DNA from: a virus
IMG/VR virus record: IMGVR_UViG_3300043331_000999
Coordinates: 1-44,753 of that record
Reading direction: 5' to 3' (one strand)
Length of the DNA stretch: 44,753 nucleotides
Both the position numbers and the translations under genes were made by a program. Positions 21,828 through 30,672 of this stretch are shown here, one piece after another. The notes beneath the pieces were generated by a model, which did not search any database, was not told where the DNA came from, and worked only from the letters and a program-made list of their open reading frames with translations. Within the stretch, counting starts at the first letter, position 1; every line of letters begins with the position of its first letter.

Positions 21828-22236
21828 TCTTAGTGCCGCCCAAATCGAACAGATGCGTGATGCGGCGAAGGACGCCAACATTGCCGCCGCGCGCGCGTTC
21901 GGCTTCGGCGGCGAGGTCTGGACGGTCGCACGGCCGGAGGGTGCGGGCATTGCGGCGAAAACGCTGACCGCGCAGGGAACGACCGAGCTGTTGGCGTTTC
22001 GGCAGCGGCCAGGCCAGCAGGGGGCGGCGGGCGGCGGCACGCCGGTCCTTGCTGACATCTGGCGCTATATCCAGCTCAGCCCGGCGTCAGGCGAGGCGCT
22101 CGCGGTCGGCGATGTCATCGTGAGCGAAGCAGGTGACGCCTATGTGTTCGCGATCGCCAACGCCGAGCCGTGGTACGAATACGTCCGCGGCGACCTGGAG
22201 CGCGTGCGCGGCCCGATCGAGATCGCGGGGCTGTGA
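21820..22236 (+). CDS. Probable head-tail connector/stopper protein
   Basis: A 138-residue protein from GTG at 21820, with GGAG six bases upstream; it overlaps the glycosyltransferase stop. The sequence is beta-rich (VWTVARPEGAGIAAKTLTA, TELLAFRQRPGQ, LAVGDVIVSEAGDAYVFAIAN), like stopper or FII-type neck proteins. In a long-tailed phage this place (after adaptor, before HK97 gp10-like) is held by the stopper that closes the head. Identification is mostly from gene order. Confidence 0.68.
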   Translation: MFDLSAAQIEQMRDAAKDANIAAARAFGFGGEVWTVARPEGAGIAAKTLTAQGTTELLAFRQRPGQQGAAGGGTPVLADIWRYIQLSPASGEALAVGDVIVSEAGDAYVFAIANAEPWYEYVRGDLERVRGPIEIAGL

Positions 22237-22253
22237 TGCCAGGTGAAGATCAG

Positions 22254-22697
22254 ATGATCGCCAATCTCAGACGCCTCATGGCGAACACACGCGCACAGAT
22301 CCGGCCCGGCCTCGAGCTGGGCGCGGCCGTCATGCAGGCCGATATGGTCGCCACCACCGCCTATCAGGGCATGTCAGGGGCGACCCGCGTGTCATCGATC
22401 GCCTACGTCGCCGACGAGCACAACACTGGCGCCTCGGAGATCCAGGCCGCCTACAATGCGGCGGCCGGCAGATTGCAGGGCTTCACGGGGCATGATGGCA
22501 AACCCTCCCTGGCCTCAGCGCCGGGGCCGGAGCCACAGGCGTCAGCGATCGTCGCGACCGTGCCGACTGACTATATTCTCGATCTGGAGCTGGAGAACGG
22601 CGGCGAGAAGGCGTTTCTGGCGGACGCGGTGCTGCAGAACGCGCCCGAGGCGTTTCAGTTGCTCGTGCAGGCGCTGCGCGGTGGGTGGCGGCTGTGA
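22254..22697 (+). CDS. HK97 gp10-like neck/tail protein
   Basis: A 147-residue protein with helical beginning (IANLRRLMANTRAQIRPGLE LG) and a mixed end (YILDLELENGGEKAFLADAVLQNA, FQLLVQALRGG). This matches the length and order of HK97 gp10-type proteins between stopper and tail terminator. The start at 22254 has AGGTGAAG upstream; the ATG at 22236, overlapping the previous stop, is the alternative. It overlaps the next gene by 4 bases at GTGA. Confidence 0.65.
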   Translation: MIANLRRLMANTRAQIRPGLELGAAVMQADMVATTAYQGMSGATRVSSIAYVADEHNTGASEIQAAYNAAAGRLQGFTGHDGKPSLASAPGPEPQASAIVATVPTDYILDLELENGGEKAFLADAVLQNAPEAFQLLVQALRGGWRL

Positions 22698-23131
22698 TCG
22701 ACCTCTACGCATTGACCGATGCGGTGTTCGAGCGCTTGAAAAGCGATGCCGAAGGCGCGGCCGTGCGTACTGCGCTGGGGGATGGGGCCACGTCGGTGCT
22801 GCTCGTCGAGGATCTGCGCCTAGAGGCCCAATTGGGCGCGCAGCAGCACCCCGCGCGGCCGATGCTCGCGCTCCGGCGCGGCGCGGCGCCGACGGTCGAC
22901 CGGGTGATCAACCGCCCGACCTACACCTGGTTTCTCTATGATGACATCCCGGTCGGCTACGGGCGGATCGAGGCGCTCATTCCGCTCGTCGCGGCGGCCT
23001 ACGCCGAAGGGCTGCTGAGTGTCCCCACCGTGGGGGTGGACGATATCACGGTGAGCGCGCTCGCCCAGACGCGCGACGACCGGCTGAAGTATCTGCTCTG
23101 TCCTATCAGCGTCGTGATTGGCGCGATTTAA
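22694..23131 (+). CDS. Probable tail terminator protein
   Basis: A 145-residue protein. Its core segments (IDLYALTDAVFERLKSDAEGAAVR, VLLVEDLRLEAQLG, TYTWFLYDDIPVGYGRIEALIPLVAAAYAEGLL, KYLLCPISVVIGAI) follow the mixed alpha/beta order expected of gpU-like tail terminators. The GTG at 22694 overlaps the previous stop; a GTG at 22685 is equally possible. It ends 11 bases before a strong ribosome-binding site for the tail tube. Confidence 0.6.
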   Translation: MIDLYALTDAVFERLKSDAEGAAVRTALGDGATSVLLVEDLRLEAQLGAQQHPARPMLALRRGAAPTVDRVINRPTYTWFLYDDIPVGYGRIEALIPLVAAAYAEGLLSVPTVGVDDITVSALAQTRDDRLKYLLCPISVVIGAI

Positions 23132-23142
23132 GGAGGAACCTC

Positions 23143-23715
23143 ATGTCCGACATTACCGCACAGGGACCGGCGTTTGGCTTGGCGGTGGCGCGCGTGCTGA
23201 TCGTGGAGGCCGACACGATCGTCAAGATACCACTGTACTATCCGCGCGTGAGCGCCTTCAGCCCACAGGTCACGACCCTCTCGTTCGAGGGTCAGGATAC
23301 CAGCCAGACCGTGGATGTCCTCACCCGCGTGGATATCGCACTCACGTGCGACAAGCGCAATCTGCCGTCGATCCAGCGCATCTTCGCGAAAACGCGGCTC
23401 GACGCGCCGGGGTCGGGCGAGGCGGAGGGGCTGTGGATGGGCGATGAGACCGAGGTTGCCGGCGTCACCTGCGGGCTGGAACTCGAGGCGACCTTCAAGG
23501 ATGAGAGCCAGTCACCCGCCGAGGTGACACGTGAGCGCCTGACCTTCCCCTACGGCCAGGTCAAGGCGGTGCAGCCGCAGCAGATGGAGTACCAGGCCAA
23601 GTGGGTAACGGTGCTGAATTTTAGCTTCCAGCGCACCGAGGTCGATATTTTGGGCGATCCACTCGCGAACGTCCCCGCCGGCGGCGCGGTCTACCGCGAC
23701 AGCATTCTGACGTAG
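23143..23715 (+). CDS. Major tail tube protein
   Basis: A 190-residue tube subunit. It is beta-rich (SFEGQDTSQTVDVLTRVDIALT, AGVTCGLELEATFKDESQS, KWVTVLNFSFQRTEVDILGD), as in the tail tube fold shared by siphophages and gpV. The AAGGAGG ribosome-binding site before the ATG is among the strongest in the window, fitting a highly expressed structural protein. The gene precedes the tail assembly chaperones. Confidence 0.82.
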   Translation: MSDITAQGPAFGLAVARVLIVEADTIVKIPLYYPRVSAFSPQVTTLSFEGQDTSQTVDVLTRVDIALTCDKRNLPSIQRIFAKTRLDAPGSGEAEGLWMGDETEVAGVTCGLELEATFKDESQSPAEVTRERLTFPYGQVKAVQPQQMEYQAKWVTVLNFSFQRTEVDILGDPLANVPAGGAVYRDSILT

Positions 23716-23722
23716 AGGAGCT

Positions 23723-24172
23723 ATGGCCAAGACAGACACCAAAAGTGCCGCGCCGACGAGCGCCGCCGAGTGGCGGCGCACACGGATCGAGGGCGAGCTG
23801 ATCCGACTGCCCGGCTCGGGCAACGTCGCGAGATTGCGACGGCCCAGCCTCACGGCGATGGCCGCTACAACCAATGGCGTGCCCAACCCGCTGTCCCATG
23901 AGGTCATGCGGCTGCTCGCATCGGCGCCGGCCGCGACCGAGGCAGAGCGCATCGAGAATGTCAAGCGCAACAGCCGCGGCATGGTCGAGGTGGCCGCGCT
24001 CTGCCTCGTCGAGCCGCGCCTCAGGCTCGTGGGCGATCCACTGGAGGGCGAGATCGCCCCGGAGGATCTCAGCGATTACGATCTATCGTTCCTGTACTAT
24101 ACTTGGGTGGAGGGTGCGGCCTCTGATGTCGCGCCCTTTCGTGTCGTCGCTGAGCGGTTGGCAGGAGACTGA
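23723..24172 (+). CDS. Tail assembly chaperone, frame-0 product (G-like)
   Basis: A 149-residue helical protein (RTRIEGELIRLPGSGNVARLR, LSHEVMRLLASAPAATEAER then IENVKRN) between tube and tape measure genes, where chaperones of this type bind the tape measure. It ends at TGA 24170. A downstream reading in the +1 (or -2) frame (24126-24380) looks like the T extension, so a frameshifted G-GT protein is expected. Function inferred from order and the overlapping T frame. Confidence 0.78.
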   Translation: MAKTDTKSAAPTSAAEWRRTRIEGELIRLPGSGNVARLRRPSLTAMAATTNGVPNPLSHEVMRLLASAPAATEAERIENVKRNSRGMVEVAALCLVEPRLRLVGDPLEGEIAPEDLSDYDLSFLYYTWVEGAASDVAPFRVVAERLAGD

Positions 24173-24380
24173 CGCGCTGGCGAGACGCTACGGCACGACG
24201 CCGGCCGCACTCCTGGGGGAAGCGGACCCCTACCGCGCCTACTGCGTCAACCAGGCGTGCGCGCTCGCAGGCCAGGCCCTGGAGACAGCGCCACATACCG
24301 ATGGCGAGAGCGGCGCGAATGACCCCTTCAGCCACATGATGCGGCAGTTAGGTCGAGGCGCACGAGGACGCCTGCTATGA
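24126..24380 (+). CDS. Tail assembly chaperone, frameshifted T-domain extension (GT-like)
   Basis: This frame overlaps the G gene and continues 208 bases past its stop (WQETDALARRYGTTPAALLGE, YRAYCVNQACALAGQALE, DPFSHMMRQLGRG). An internal ATG at 24126 exists but has no ribosome-binding site, so the main product is probably a G-GT fusion made by frameshifting near 24134-24140. The frame ends at 24380, overlapping the tape measure start. Confidence 0.72.
   Translation: MSRPFVSSLSGWQETDALARRYGTTPAALLGEADPYRAYCVNQACALAGQALETAPHTDGESGANDPFSHMMRQLGRGARGRLL
24134..24140 (+). other. Candidate +1 frameshift site (CCCTTTC)
   Basis: The frame-0 codons GCG CCC TTT CGT include CCC-TTT, and a +1 slip re-pairs CCC with CCT or TTT with TTC, each read by the same tRNA. 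A +1 shift here enters the downstream chaperone frame. A -2 shift would do the same but no repeated dinucleotide is available. Confidence 0.55.
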
Positions 24381-26863
24381 CTGAGGTGCTCGTCGGCCGC
24401 GCCTACGGCCTGATGGAGCTGCGGTATCAGCAGTTCACGCAGGGCGTCAGCGCGGTCGAACAACAGATCAATCGCCTGCGGCAGCTCACCGCCCGCCCGA
24501 TCGTGGCCCAGATTGGCGCGAGTGGCGCGAGTGGCGTGGGCGGCGCATCCGCCGCGCCCGCTCAGCTCGACGCCGCCCAGTCGCGCGCGGCCCTCAGCGC
24601 CCAGCGGCTCGCGACCGAGCAACAGCGCACCGCTCTCGCCGCGCAGCGCCTCTCGACCGAGGAGCGCCGCACCGCGACCGCGACCGCGCAGGCCGACGCC
24701 GCGCAGTCCAGGGCCAGCGCCTCAGCCCTTCGACTTGAGCAGGCGCAAACTCGCGCCAGCCGGGGTGGCAGTACGCTCGGGGGCGTGCTGCGCGCGATCC
24801 CGACCGCCGTCGGCGCGCTGGGCATCTCTCTGGGCGTGCAGCAGCTCGTCTCATTCGGCGTCGAGTCGGGGAAAAGCGCGATTGCGCTGCGTGAGACGCA
24901 GAACAGTCTCCGCGCGATTGCCCCCAGCGCGCACGCCTACGCGGAAGCCATCGCCACGGCCAAGCGGCAGCAGTTGCTCTTCGGTGGTTCGCTTCGAGAG
25001 AACATCGAAGGGCTGAGCGGGCTGACTATCACGGCCCGGCAGTCGGGCGCGAGTCTTCAGACCCTGGTCGATCTCAGTCAGCGTCTGAATGTTCTCTCCC
25101 CAGAGCAGGGCGTCGGCGGCGCACGCATCGCACTCTCAGAAGCCCTGTCCGGCAATATCAGCAGCCTGTCCAAGCGCTTTGAGATCCCCCGCTCAGCCCT
25201 CAAGGGCCTCTCCGACGAGTCCAAGTCGGTCGAGGAGCGGCTGGCGATCCTCGATGGGTTTTTGAACAAGGTTGGCGTGACATCCGCCGCGATCGCGGGT
25301 AAGGTCGATCAGGACGCGCTTGCCTTCCGCCGATTGAATGCCGAGCTGGAGACCACGCAGCTGCGCGCGGGCGATCAGCTGGCGACCGCGTTCAGCCGCA
25401 GTGCGACCGGGCTCGCGCGGCTGCTGGGGGTGATCAATCAGAACCCACAAGCAATCGCCGAACTCAAAGCACTCCTCAGCGGGCGCGGCGTTGTCACCCA
25501 GGCCGACCTGGACGCGGCCACGCGCGGTGTTGCGGCGCAGCAATCGCGGGATCTCCTGGGCGGCAGCCGCGGCGCTCCCGAAGTGAGCCGGCGGCTGGGC
25601 GGCGGCGAACAGTACGCGGCCGTTGTCAAGCAGTTGACTGATCTCAAGCTCGCCGGGGGTGACGCCGCCGACTCGGCCGAGCGGCTGACCCGGCAATTCC
25701 TCGACGGCCAGATCCCAGCCGATCAGTACCACACCCTGCTCCGGGCGATCAACGAGCGCGCGCGCGAGGGCGACGGCATTGAGGCGCAGCGCGCGCAGTC
25801 ACTTGCCCGATCGAGTGATGCGACCCGCGAGAGTGCGAACGCGCTCTCAGAGGAGACGCGTGAGAAGCTTGCCGACCAGGTCGCCACGGCGAAACTCAAC
25901 GAGGAGCAGCGCCAATTGGCCGCCGACAGTGCCCTGGCCGCGCAGGGGCTGCTGGGAGCGGGCGATCAGGCGCTCATCCTGGCCGAGAAATATGGCATCG
26001 CCGCATCGCAGGCGCAATTCCTGATTAATCAGCAGCAGCAACTCACCAACGCCGAGGGCCTCGCCGATCAGCGCGCCGGCGAGCGCACGGGCGGTCGGGT
26101 CAAAAGTGCCAAGGAGCTGCAAACCCAGTCCGACCTGGCCCGGCAGAAGGCCCAGCGCGACCGTGAGGAGGCGGCCCGTGTCGCGCAGGCGCAGACCGCG
26201 CTGGACCTCTCGCGCGCCCGCACCGCGAGCGAGCGGATCGCCATTCTCCGACGTGAGCAAGCCGCGACGACGGACCAGGCGGAAAAGCTGCGCATCCAGG
26301 CCCAGATCGAGGCCGAGCGCAACAGCGGCGCGCGGTCGCACACGAAGGAGCTGAACACGCAGCTCAGCCTGAACGAGCGCATTCGAGACAGCGTCGAAGC
26401 GCAGTACAAGGCGCGTCTTGATGCGCAGGAGCTTGCGATCCGTGACCGGATGGAGCGGCGCAAAGAGGACCAGGAGATTAGGCAGGCGCAGCGCATTCTG
26501 GCCTCAGGCCGGGCCAGCCAGGCATTCAAAGACGCCGCGGCCGACCGGCTTGCGCTGATTGCCGTCGAGCGCGAGCAGCGTGCGCAGGCCATCCGCGAGA
26601 AGCAGGCCACGGCCTCAGGCAGTCTCATCGGCGGGCGCATCTTCCAGAGCCAGCCAGGTATCAGTGGGGGCGGGGTGGGTGCTGGGACGCCCCCCACTGC
26701 GCCAGGGGCGCCAGGGGCGCCTCTCGCGCCTGGCGGGGGCCTCACGATCCAGTTCCTGGTCGACGGCAAGCTGATCGCCAACGCGATCATCCCCGACATC
26801 ATGAACGCGCAGCGGGCCAGTCTCGCGCGGGTGGACGCGGCCGGCGGGGGGCAGCAGGCATGA
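24377..26863 (+). CDS. Tape measure protein
   Basis: An 828-residue tail length ruler. It is dominated by helix and coiled coil, with long alanine/arginine/glutamine-rich repeats at 70-130 and 500-720, and a central hydrophobic patch (GALGISLGVQQLVSFGVESG at about 150-170, followed by a helix-rich phage TMP domain). The C-terminus has a proline/glycine linker (GTPPTAPGAPGAPLAPGG) and a predicted alpha/beta end. At about 1.5 angstrom per residue it predicts a tail near 120 nm. It overlaps the chaperone frame by 4 bases. Confidence 0.88.
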   Translation: MTEVLVGRAYGLMELRYQQFTQGVSAVEQQINRLRQLTARPIVAQIGASGASGVGGASAAPAQLDAAQSRAALSAQRLATEQQRTALAAQRLSTEERRTATATAQADAAQSRASASALRLEQAQTRASRGGSTLGGVLRAIPTAVGALGISLGVQQLVSFGVESGKSAIALRETQNSLRAIAPSAHAYAEAIATAKRQQLLFGGSLRENIEGLSGLTITARQSGASLQTLVDLSQRLNVLSPEQGVGGARIALSEALSGNISSLSKRFEIPRSALKGLSDESKSVEERLAILDGFLNKVGVTSAAIAGKVDQDALAFRRLNAELETTQLRAGDQLATAFSRSATGLARLLGVINQNPQAIAELKALLSGRGVVTQADLDAATRGVAAQQSRDLLGGSRGAPEVSRRLGGGEQYAAVVKQLTDLKLAGGDAADSAERLTRQFLDGQIPADQYHTLLRAINERAREGDGIEAQRAQSLARSSDATRESANALSEETREKLADQVATAKLNEEQRQLAADSALAAQGLLGAGDQALILAEKYGIAASQAQFLINQQQQLTNAEGLADQRAGERTGGRVKSAKELQTQSDLARQKAQRDREEAARVAQAQTALDLSRARTASERIAILRREQAATTDQAEKLRIQAQIEAERNSGARSHTKELNTQLSLNERIRDSVEAQYKARLDAQELAIRDRMERRKEDQEIRQAQRILASGRASQAFKDAAADRLALIAVEREQRAQAIREKQATASGSLIGGRIFQSQPGISGGGVGAGTPPTAPGAPGAPLAPGGGLTIQFLVDGKLIANAIIPDIMNAQRASLARVDAAGGGQQA

Positions 26864-27216
26864 ACCTCTCTGACAGCTACGATGGCAGTTTCGGCGGGAC
26901 CGGCTTCCTCGAGATCTTCGATGGCCAGCTGGGCGTCGAGCCGGATACCGGCGTCGAGTACAGCGTGACGCACATCCCCGGCGGGAGCACCACGATCGTG
27001 CAATCCTCCGGGCAATCCGCCGATACCATGGATCTGCCGATCGCGGTCGAGGCGGCGGAACTCTCCGCGCTGCGCACGAAGGCCCGATCGGCCACGCGCG
27101 CAACCCTGGTGTGGCACGGCGGCAGTCAGCAGGCGCGGCTGATGAAGGTCAAGCAGGTGCGCAAGGCCAGCGTGGCGGACGCCTACAAGGCGACGCTGGA
27201 ACTCATTATGGGCTAG
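26860..27216 (+). CDS. Probable distal tail or baseplate protein
   Basis: A 118-residue protein of mostly beta strands (GFLEIFDGQLGVEPDTGVEYSV, STTIVQSSGQSADTMDLPIAV, ATLVWHGGSQQARLMKVKQVR). Such a short beta protein directly after the tape measure is the usual place for a Dit-like distal tail protein. The start overlaps the tape measure stop by 4 bases. A weak hairpin and an 84-base gap separate it from the hub gene. Function inferred from order. Confidence 0.62.
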   Translation: MNLSDSYDGSFGGTGFLEIFDGQLGVEPDTGVEYSVTHIPGGSTTIVQSSGQSADTMDLPIAVEAAELSALRTKARSATRATLVWHGGSQQARLMKVKQVRKASVADAYKATLELIMG

Positions 27217-27246
27217 CGGCGAGAAAGCCGCGGACATCAGGGGTCA

Positions 27247-27270
27247 GCGCCAGGTGTGGGGCGCCTCTTT
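27247..27270 (+). terminator. Weak hairpin in the gap before the hub gene
   Basis: GCGCC (27247-27251) pairs with GGCGC (27260-27264) followed by CTCTTT. The stem is only five pairs, so termination is doubtful; the gap is otherwise empty. Confidence 0.3.
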
Positions 27271-27300
27271 CGTCGTCCATACTGCACGTAGAGCATAGCC

Positions 27301-30300
27301 ATGCCAGTCTCGAACAGCGACATCAACGCAAGCTTTCAGAAGATCACGCTGGCTGTCAGAATCGACGGCGGCGAGGTCGGCCGCGTCGTGGGCGTGACGG
27401 TCAGCGAGGGGCTGAGCCAGGTCAATGCGCAGGCGACGATCAGTTTTACCGAACGGCCCGGCAATGCGGCCGTGCGCAAGAAGGTCGAGATCTATGCCGG
27501 CTACAATGGCAACACCGATCTGATTTTCTCGGGCGAGCTGTCAGGGCGCGACTGGCGCTATTTCCCCGGCGAGGTGGCGCTCGATGCGCGCGACCTCTTT
27601 GCGCGGCTGCGCCTCAACTGGGGCGGCGAGGACCGCGAATACACGAGCCAGGACGATGCGGCGATCATCCAGAATCTCGTCGAGGCGATGGGCATCCCCT
27701 CCTCACTCACGCACATCGAATCGTCCGCATGGACATTGGGCGTCGTCGAAAGTGTGATTGCCCCCTCGGGCCGCGCGTTTCAGCCGCTCATCGCCGAAAT
27801 TGACGATCTCGCCGGCATGAAGACCTTTACCCGCGCGGGCGTGATCTATCGCCAGGCGGTGGGGTCGAACATCGGCATCGGCGCGGCATGGACCTACGAA
27901 GAAGGGGTCAACATCATCAACATCGAGCGGCGCGAGACCGATGAGATCGTCAACCGCTGCGTGGTGACAGGCCTCGAGTACGAGGGGCTGCTCGTAGGCG
28001 GACCAGGCGTGGCTGAGGCGCAGGCCGACAACCCGTATGTCCCCGATCCGCCGCGCTATGTGTCCGAGGATAAACAATCAAACCTGGTCGAGGATGACGC
28101 CAAGGCGCTCGAAATCGCTGTCAGGACCGTACGCGACAAGAATAGGTTGCCCACGATCTATGAGATCGAGGCGATCTTCAACCCCAAAATCAAGCCGCGC
28201 AGTGTGATTCGGGTGATCAGCAGCAAGGTCGAGACCGGCTCAGCGTCCCTGATTGTCGATCGCGTGCAGCACACCATCCGCGCCGCCTCCGCGCGCACCC
28301 ACATCACGACCCTGCCGGGCACGGTGGACGCGACCGCGCAGAACATCCCGCCGCTCGCGGCCTTCGACGTGAAGCTGTTTCGGGAGGGCGAGGACACCGG
28401 CGCGGGCGTCACTGCGCTCGTCGTCGGCGTGGCCGATGGGTCGAGTAGCAGCGACCCGGACGGCGACACCCTGACCTACGAATGGGCCTTGTCGGTGGAC
28501 GCTGGGAGTGTGACACCCACGAGCGGCACAGCGGCGATCATTCGCTTTGTGATCGACGGCGCCGCGACCGAACTGACGATCAGCCTCACGGTGACAGATG
28601 CGGGCGGCGCCGAGGCGACGGTCGAGCGTGTTATCCCGCTGAGCGCGAGCAATATGTTGACCGAGCCGCTCTACACCGCGGAGGACGGCCTGATCGCGGC
28701 CTCGGCCGATGGCGAGCAGACATGGAGCGAGTTTACCGTCTCAGGCGATGCCTACACCACCCCGATTGCCCCGGCCTGGGGCACGATCTGGGGTGCGGGC
28801 GATGGGCACATCTGGGCCTCGATCGACAAGCTCGCGACGCCAGCCGTCGATCTGGGCGCGCCGCACGGCGCGGTGGCCTGTACCGCGGTCTGGGTACATG
28901 AGGTCGATCAGACGCGCCTCTGGGCTGCGTTCGATGACGGCGCAGTCGTGAGCGGCGTGATGGATCCGATCGGCGTCGCGGCCACATGGACCGCCGTAGG
29001 GACCATCCCCGACGGCCCGGTCATCGAAATCCGGGAGAGTGTTGGGTCTATTGGCGATCTGCGCGCGACCGCCGGACAAGGCTACTACCATTCAGGCGAC
29101 GGCGGATCGAGCTGGGAGCTACTCCACACCTTTGACACTGCCTGGCGGATGGCGGCCGGCTTCGGCCTGAATCTCGCAAGCGGCCTGAACGATGCCGCGC
29201 CGCTGTTTGCTGAGGAGGGCAGCGCACCGACGGTACCGGGCGGGGTCGAGCACATGCGCGGTCTGACCTTTGGCTGGCAAACCCAAGCGCTCTACGCGAC
29301 GGATGAGGCGGCCAATCTCTACACCACCGATGACACCTTCGCTAGTTTGACTGCGCACGCGGATACCCTGCCCGCGCAGGGCAACCAGATGATCCGCTCG
29401 GGCAACGTCAACGGCGTGATCTACATCGCGTGTGGGGACGGCACCGGTGTCAATAACGGCGCGGTGAAGTGGCTTCCTGACACGAAAGCCCCCTGGTATA
29501 TTCGGAAGACGACCGCGCGCCGCGTGAATATGATCGGCTACGGGCCGGCCGCGCCGCCGTTCGCGCCCGTCGCGGTGCTGCTGATCCCGTATGGCGGCAG
29601 TGGCGCGACCGATAAGGTCTGGCGCTACGCGCCGGGGGTGGGGTGGACGGGGATCGATCCGCCACAGGCAGGCTGGTACTGGCAGGGCATTGTTGCCAAT
29701 CCCTACAATCGCGAGCAGTGGCTGCTCTGGGGGTCGTCGAGCACCAATTTTGTGGAGTGGTTTGTCGTCAGTGGGCGGATCGTGGAGTTGAGCGGCGAGA
29801 CGCCGCTCTACCTCACGAGCGACGGCGGCGCCACATGGGCGCCGATCGATCTGATGATCGGCGGCAGTAAAGACGCGGCGAATGGTCGCCTCACGGTGGC
29901 CTGGTCGGATACATCACCCGACTCCTGGGCGGCGACGATCGCGGAGACCGAGACGGGCAAGGAGAACGCGGCGCTCTACCGTGGGAGTAGCGCCTCGACG
30001 GAGGAAAGCCCGATGCTGCTTGGGCCGGAGTTTGGCACGGGGGTCGAGGTGTATGGCCTTGCGCCGGGGCTGGCGGGCGATTGGATCGTGAGCTTTTCCT
30101 ACATTTTCCCGTCAGACCGCGTGCATGAGATTATGTATGTGACCGCGACGCAGTTTTCACCGCCCGCCTTTGGGCAGCAGGTTGTCCAGGGGCCGGGCGC
30201 CGCGCTCGATCGCAAGCTCGATAGCCGCCTGATGGTGCTCCTCGGCGGCGGCCTGGCCGCCGATGATATGCTCGTGCTCGCGGATTACCGCAATGTCGGC

Positions 30301-30672
30301 ACGGGCGGAACCTATACACACGAAAATCTGGAGGGGGTCGGCTTCGCGCAGTCCTTTGCGTTGGACGCCGTCTTTGTCGGCTTTCGGGGCAACGGCGTGG
30401 CGCAAGTTGTCGATCCGCACGGGGACACGGGCGACCCGCAAGTCAGTGTCGTGCCAGGGACCGAGGGGATCGCGGTGGGCGCCGTGCGCGCCGGGCGGCA
30501 GACGCGCACGGCCGTGGCGGTGGTCAAGGGCAACAGCACGGCGCCGGCGTCGCCGCTGGAACTCTTTATCCGCTCGAATGGGGTCTGGTCGACGCTCGCG
30601 GGGCCAGCGGCGACGACGAACGACAAGGTGGTCAACTACGTCGAGGTGCTCGACCAGGTCGAGGAAGCATGA
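27301..30672 (+). CDS. Large tail hub/receptor-binding protein with PKD and Asp-box propeller regions
   Basis: A 1123-residue protein. Residues 1-330 are a gpD-like tail hub (QKITLAVRIDGGEVGRVVGV, FAEGIEIY-like GNTDLIFSGELSG, INIERRETDEIVNRCVV). A PKD-like Ig domain follows at about 376-448 (SSDPDGDTLTYEWALSVDAG, ISLTVTDAGG). The remaining 660 residues carry Asp-box (SxDxGxTW) motifs, for example ADGEQTW near 469, GDGGSSW near 598 and DGGATW near 838, so a beta-propeller is likely. The combination would give the tip both attachment and glycan recognition. The start has only a weak ribosome-binding site. It overlaps the fibre gene by 4 bases. Confidence 0.85.
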   Translation: MPVSNSDINASFQKITLAVRIDGGEVGRVVGVTVSEGLSQVNAQATISFTERPGNAAVRKKVEIYAGYNGNTDLIFSGELSGRDWRYFPGEVALDARDLFARLRLNWGGEDREYTSQDDAAIIQNLVEAMGIPSSLTHIESSAWTLGVVESVIAPSGRAFQPLIAEIDDLAGMKTFTRAGVIYRQAVGSNIGIGAAWTYEEGVNIINIERRETDEIVNRCVVTGLEYEGLLVGGPGVAEAQADNPYVPDPPRYVSEDKQSNLVEDDAKALEIAVRTVRDKNRLPTIYEIEAIFNPKIKPRSVIRVISSKVETGSASLIVDRVQHTIRAASARTHITTLPGTVDATAQNIPPLAAFDVKLFREGEDTGAGVTALVVGVADGSSSSDPDGDTLTYEWALSVDAGSVTPTSGTAAIIRFVIDGAATELTISLTVTDAGGAEATVERVIPLSASNMLTEPLYTAEDGLIAASADGEQTWSEFTVSGDAYTTPIAPAWGTIWGAGDGHIWASIDKLATPAVDLGAPHGAVACTAVWVHEVDQTRLWAAFDDGAVVSGVMDPIGVAATWTAVGTIPDGPVIEIRESVGSIGDLRATAGQGYYHSGDGGSSWELLHTFDTAWRMAAGFGLNLASGLNDAAPLFAEEGSAPTVPGGVEHMRGLTFGWQTQALYATDEAANLYTTDDTFASLTAHADTLPAQGNQMIRSGNVNGVIYIACGDGTGVNNGAVKWLPDTKAPWYIRKTTARRVNMIGYGPAAPPFAPVAVLLIPYGGSGATDKVWRYAPGVGWTGIDPPQAGWYWQGIVANPYNREQWLLWGSSSTNFVEWFVVSGRIVELSGETPLYLTSDGGATWAPIDLMIGGSKDAANGRLTVAWSDTSPDSWAATIAETETGKENAALYRGSSASTEESPMLLGPEFGTGVEVYGLAPGLAGDWIVSFSYIFPSDRVHEIMYVTATQFSPPAFGQQVVQGPGAALDRKLDSRLMVLLGGGLAADDMLVLADYRNVGTGGTYTHENLEGVGFAQSFALDAVFVGFRGNGVAQVVDPHGDTGDPQVSVVPGTEGIAVGAVRAGRQTRTAVAVVKGNSTAPASPLELFIRSNGVWSTLAGPAATTNDKVVNYVEVLDQVEEA

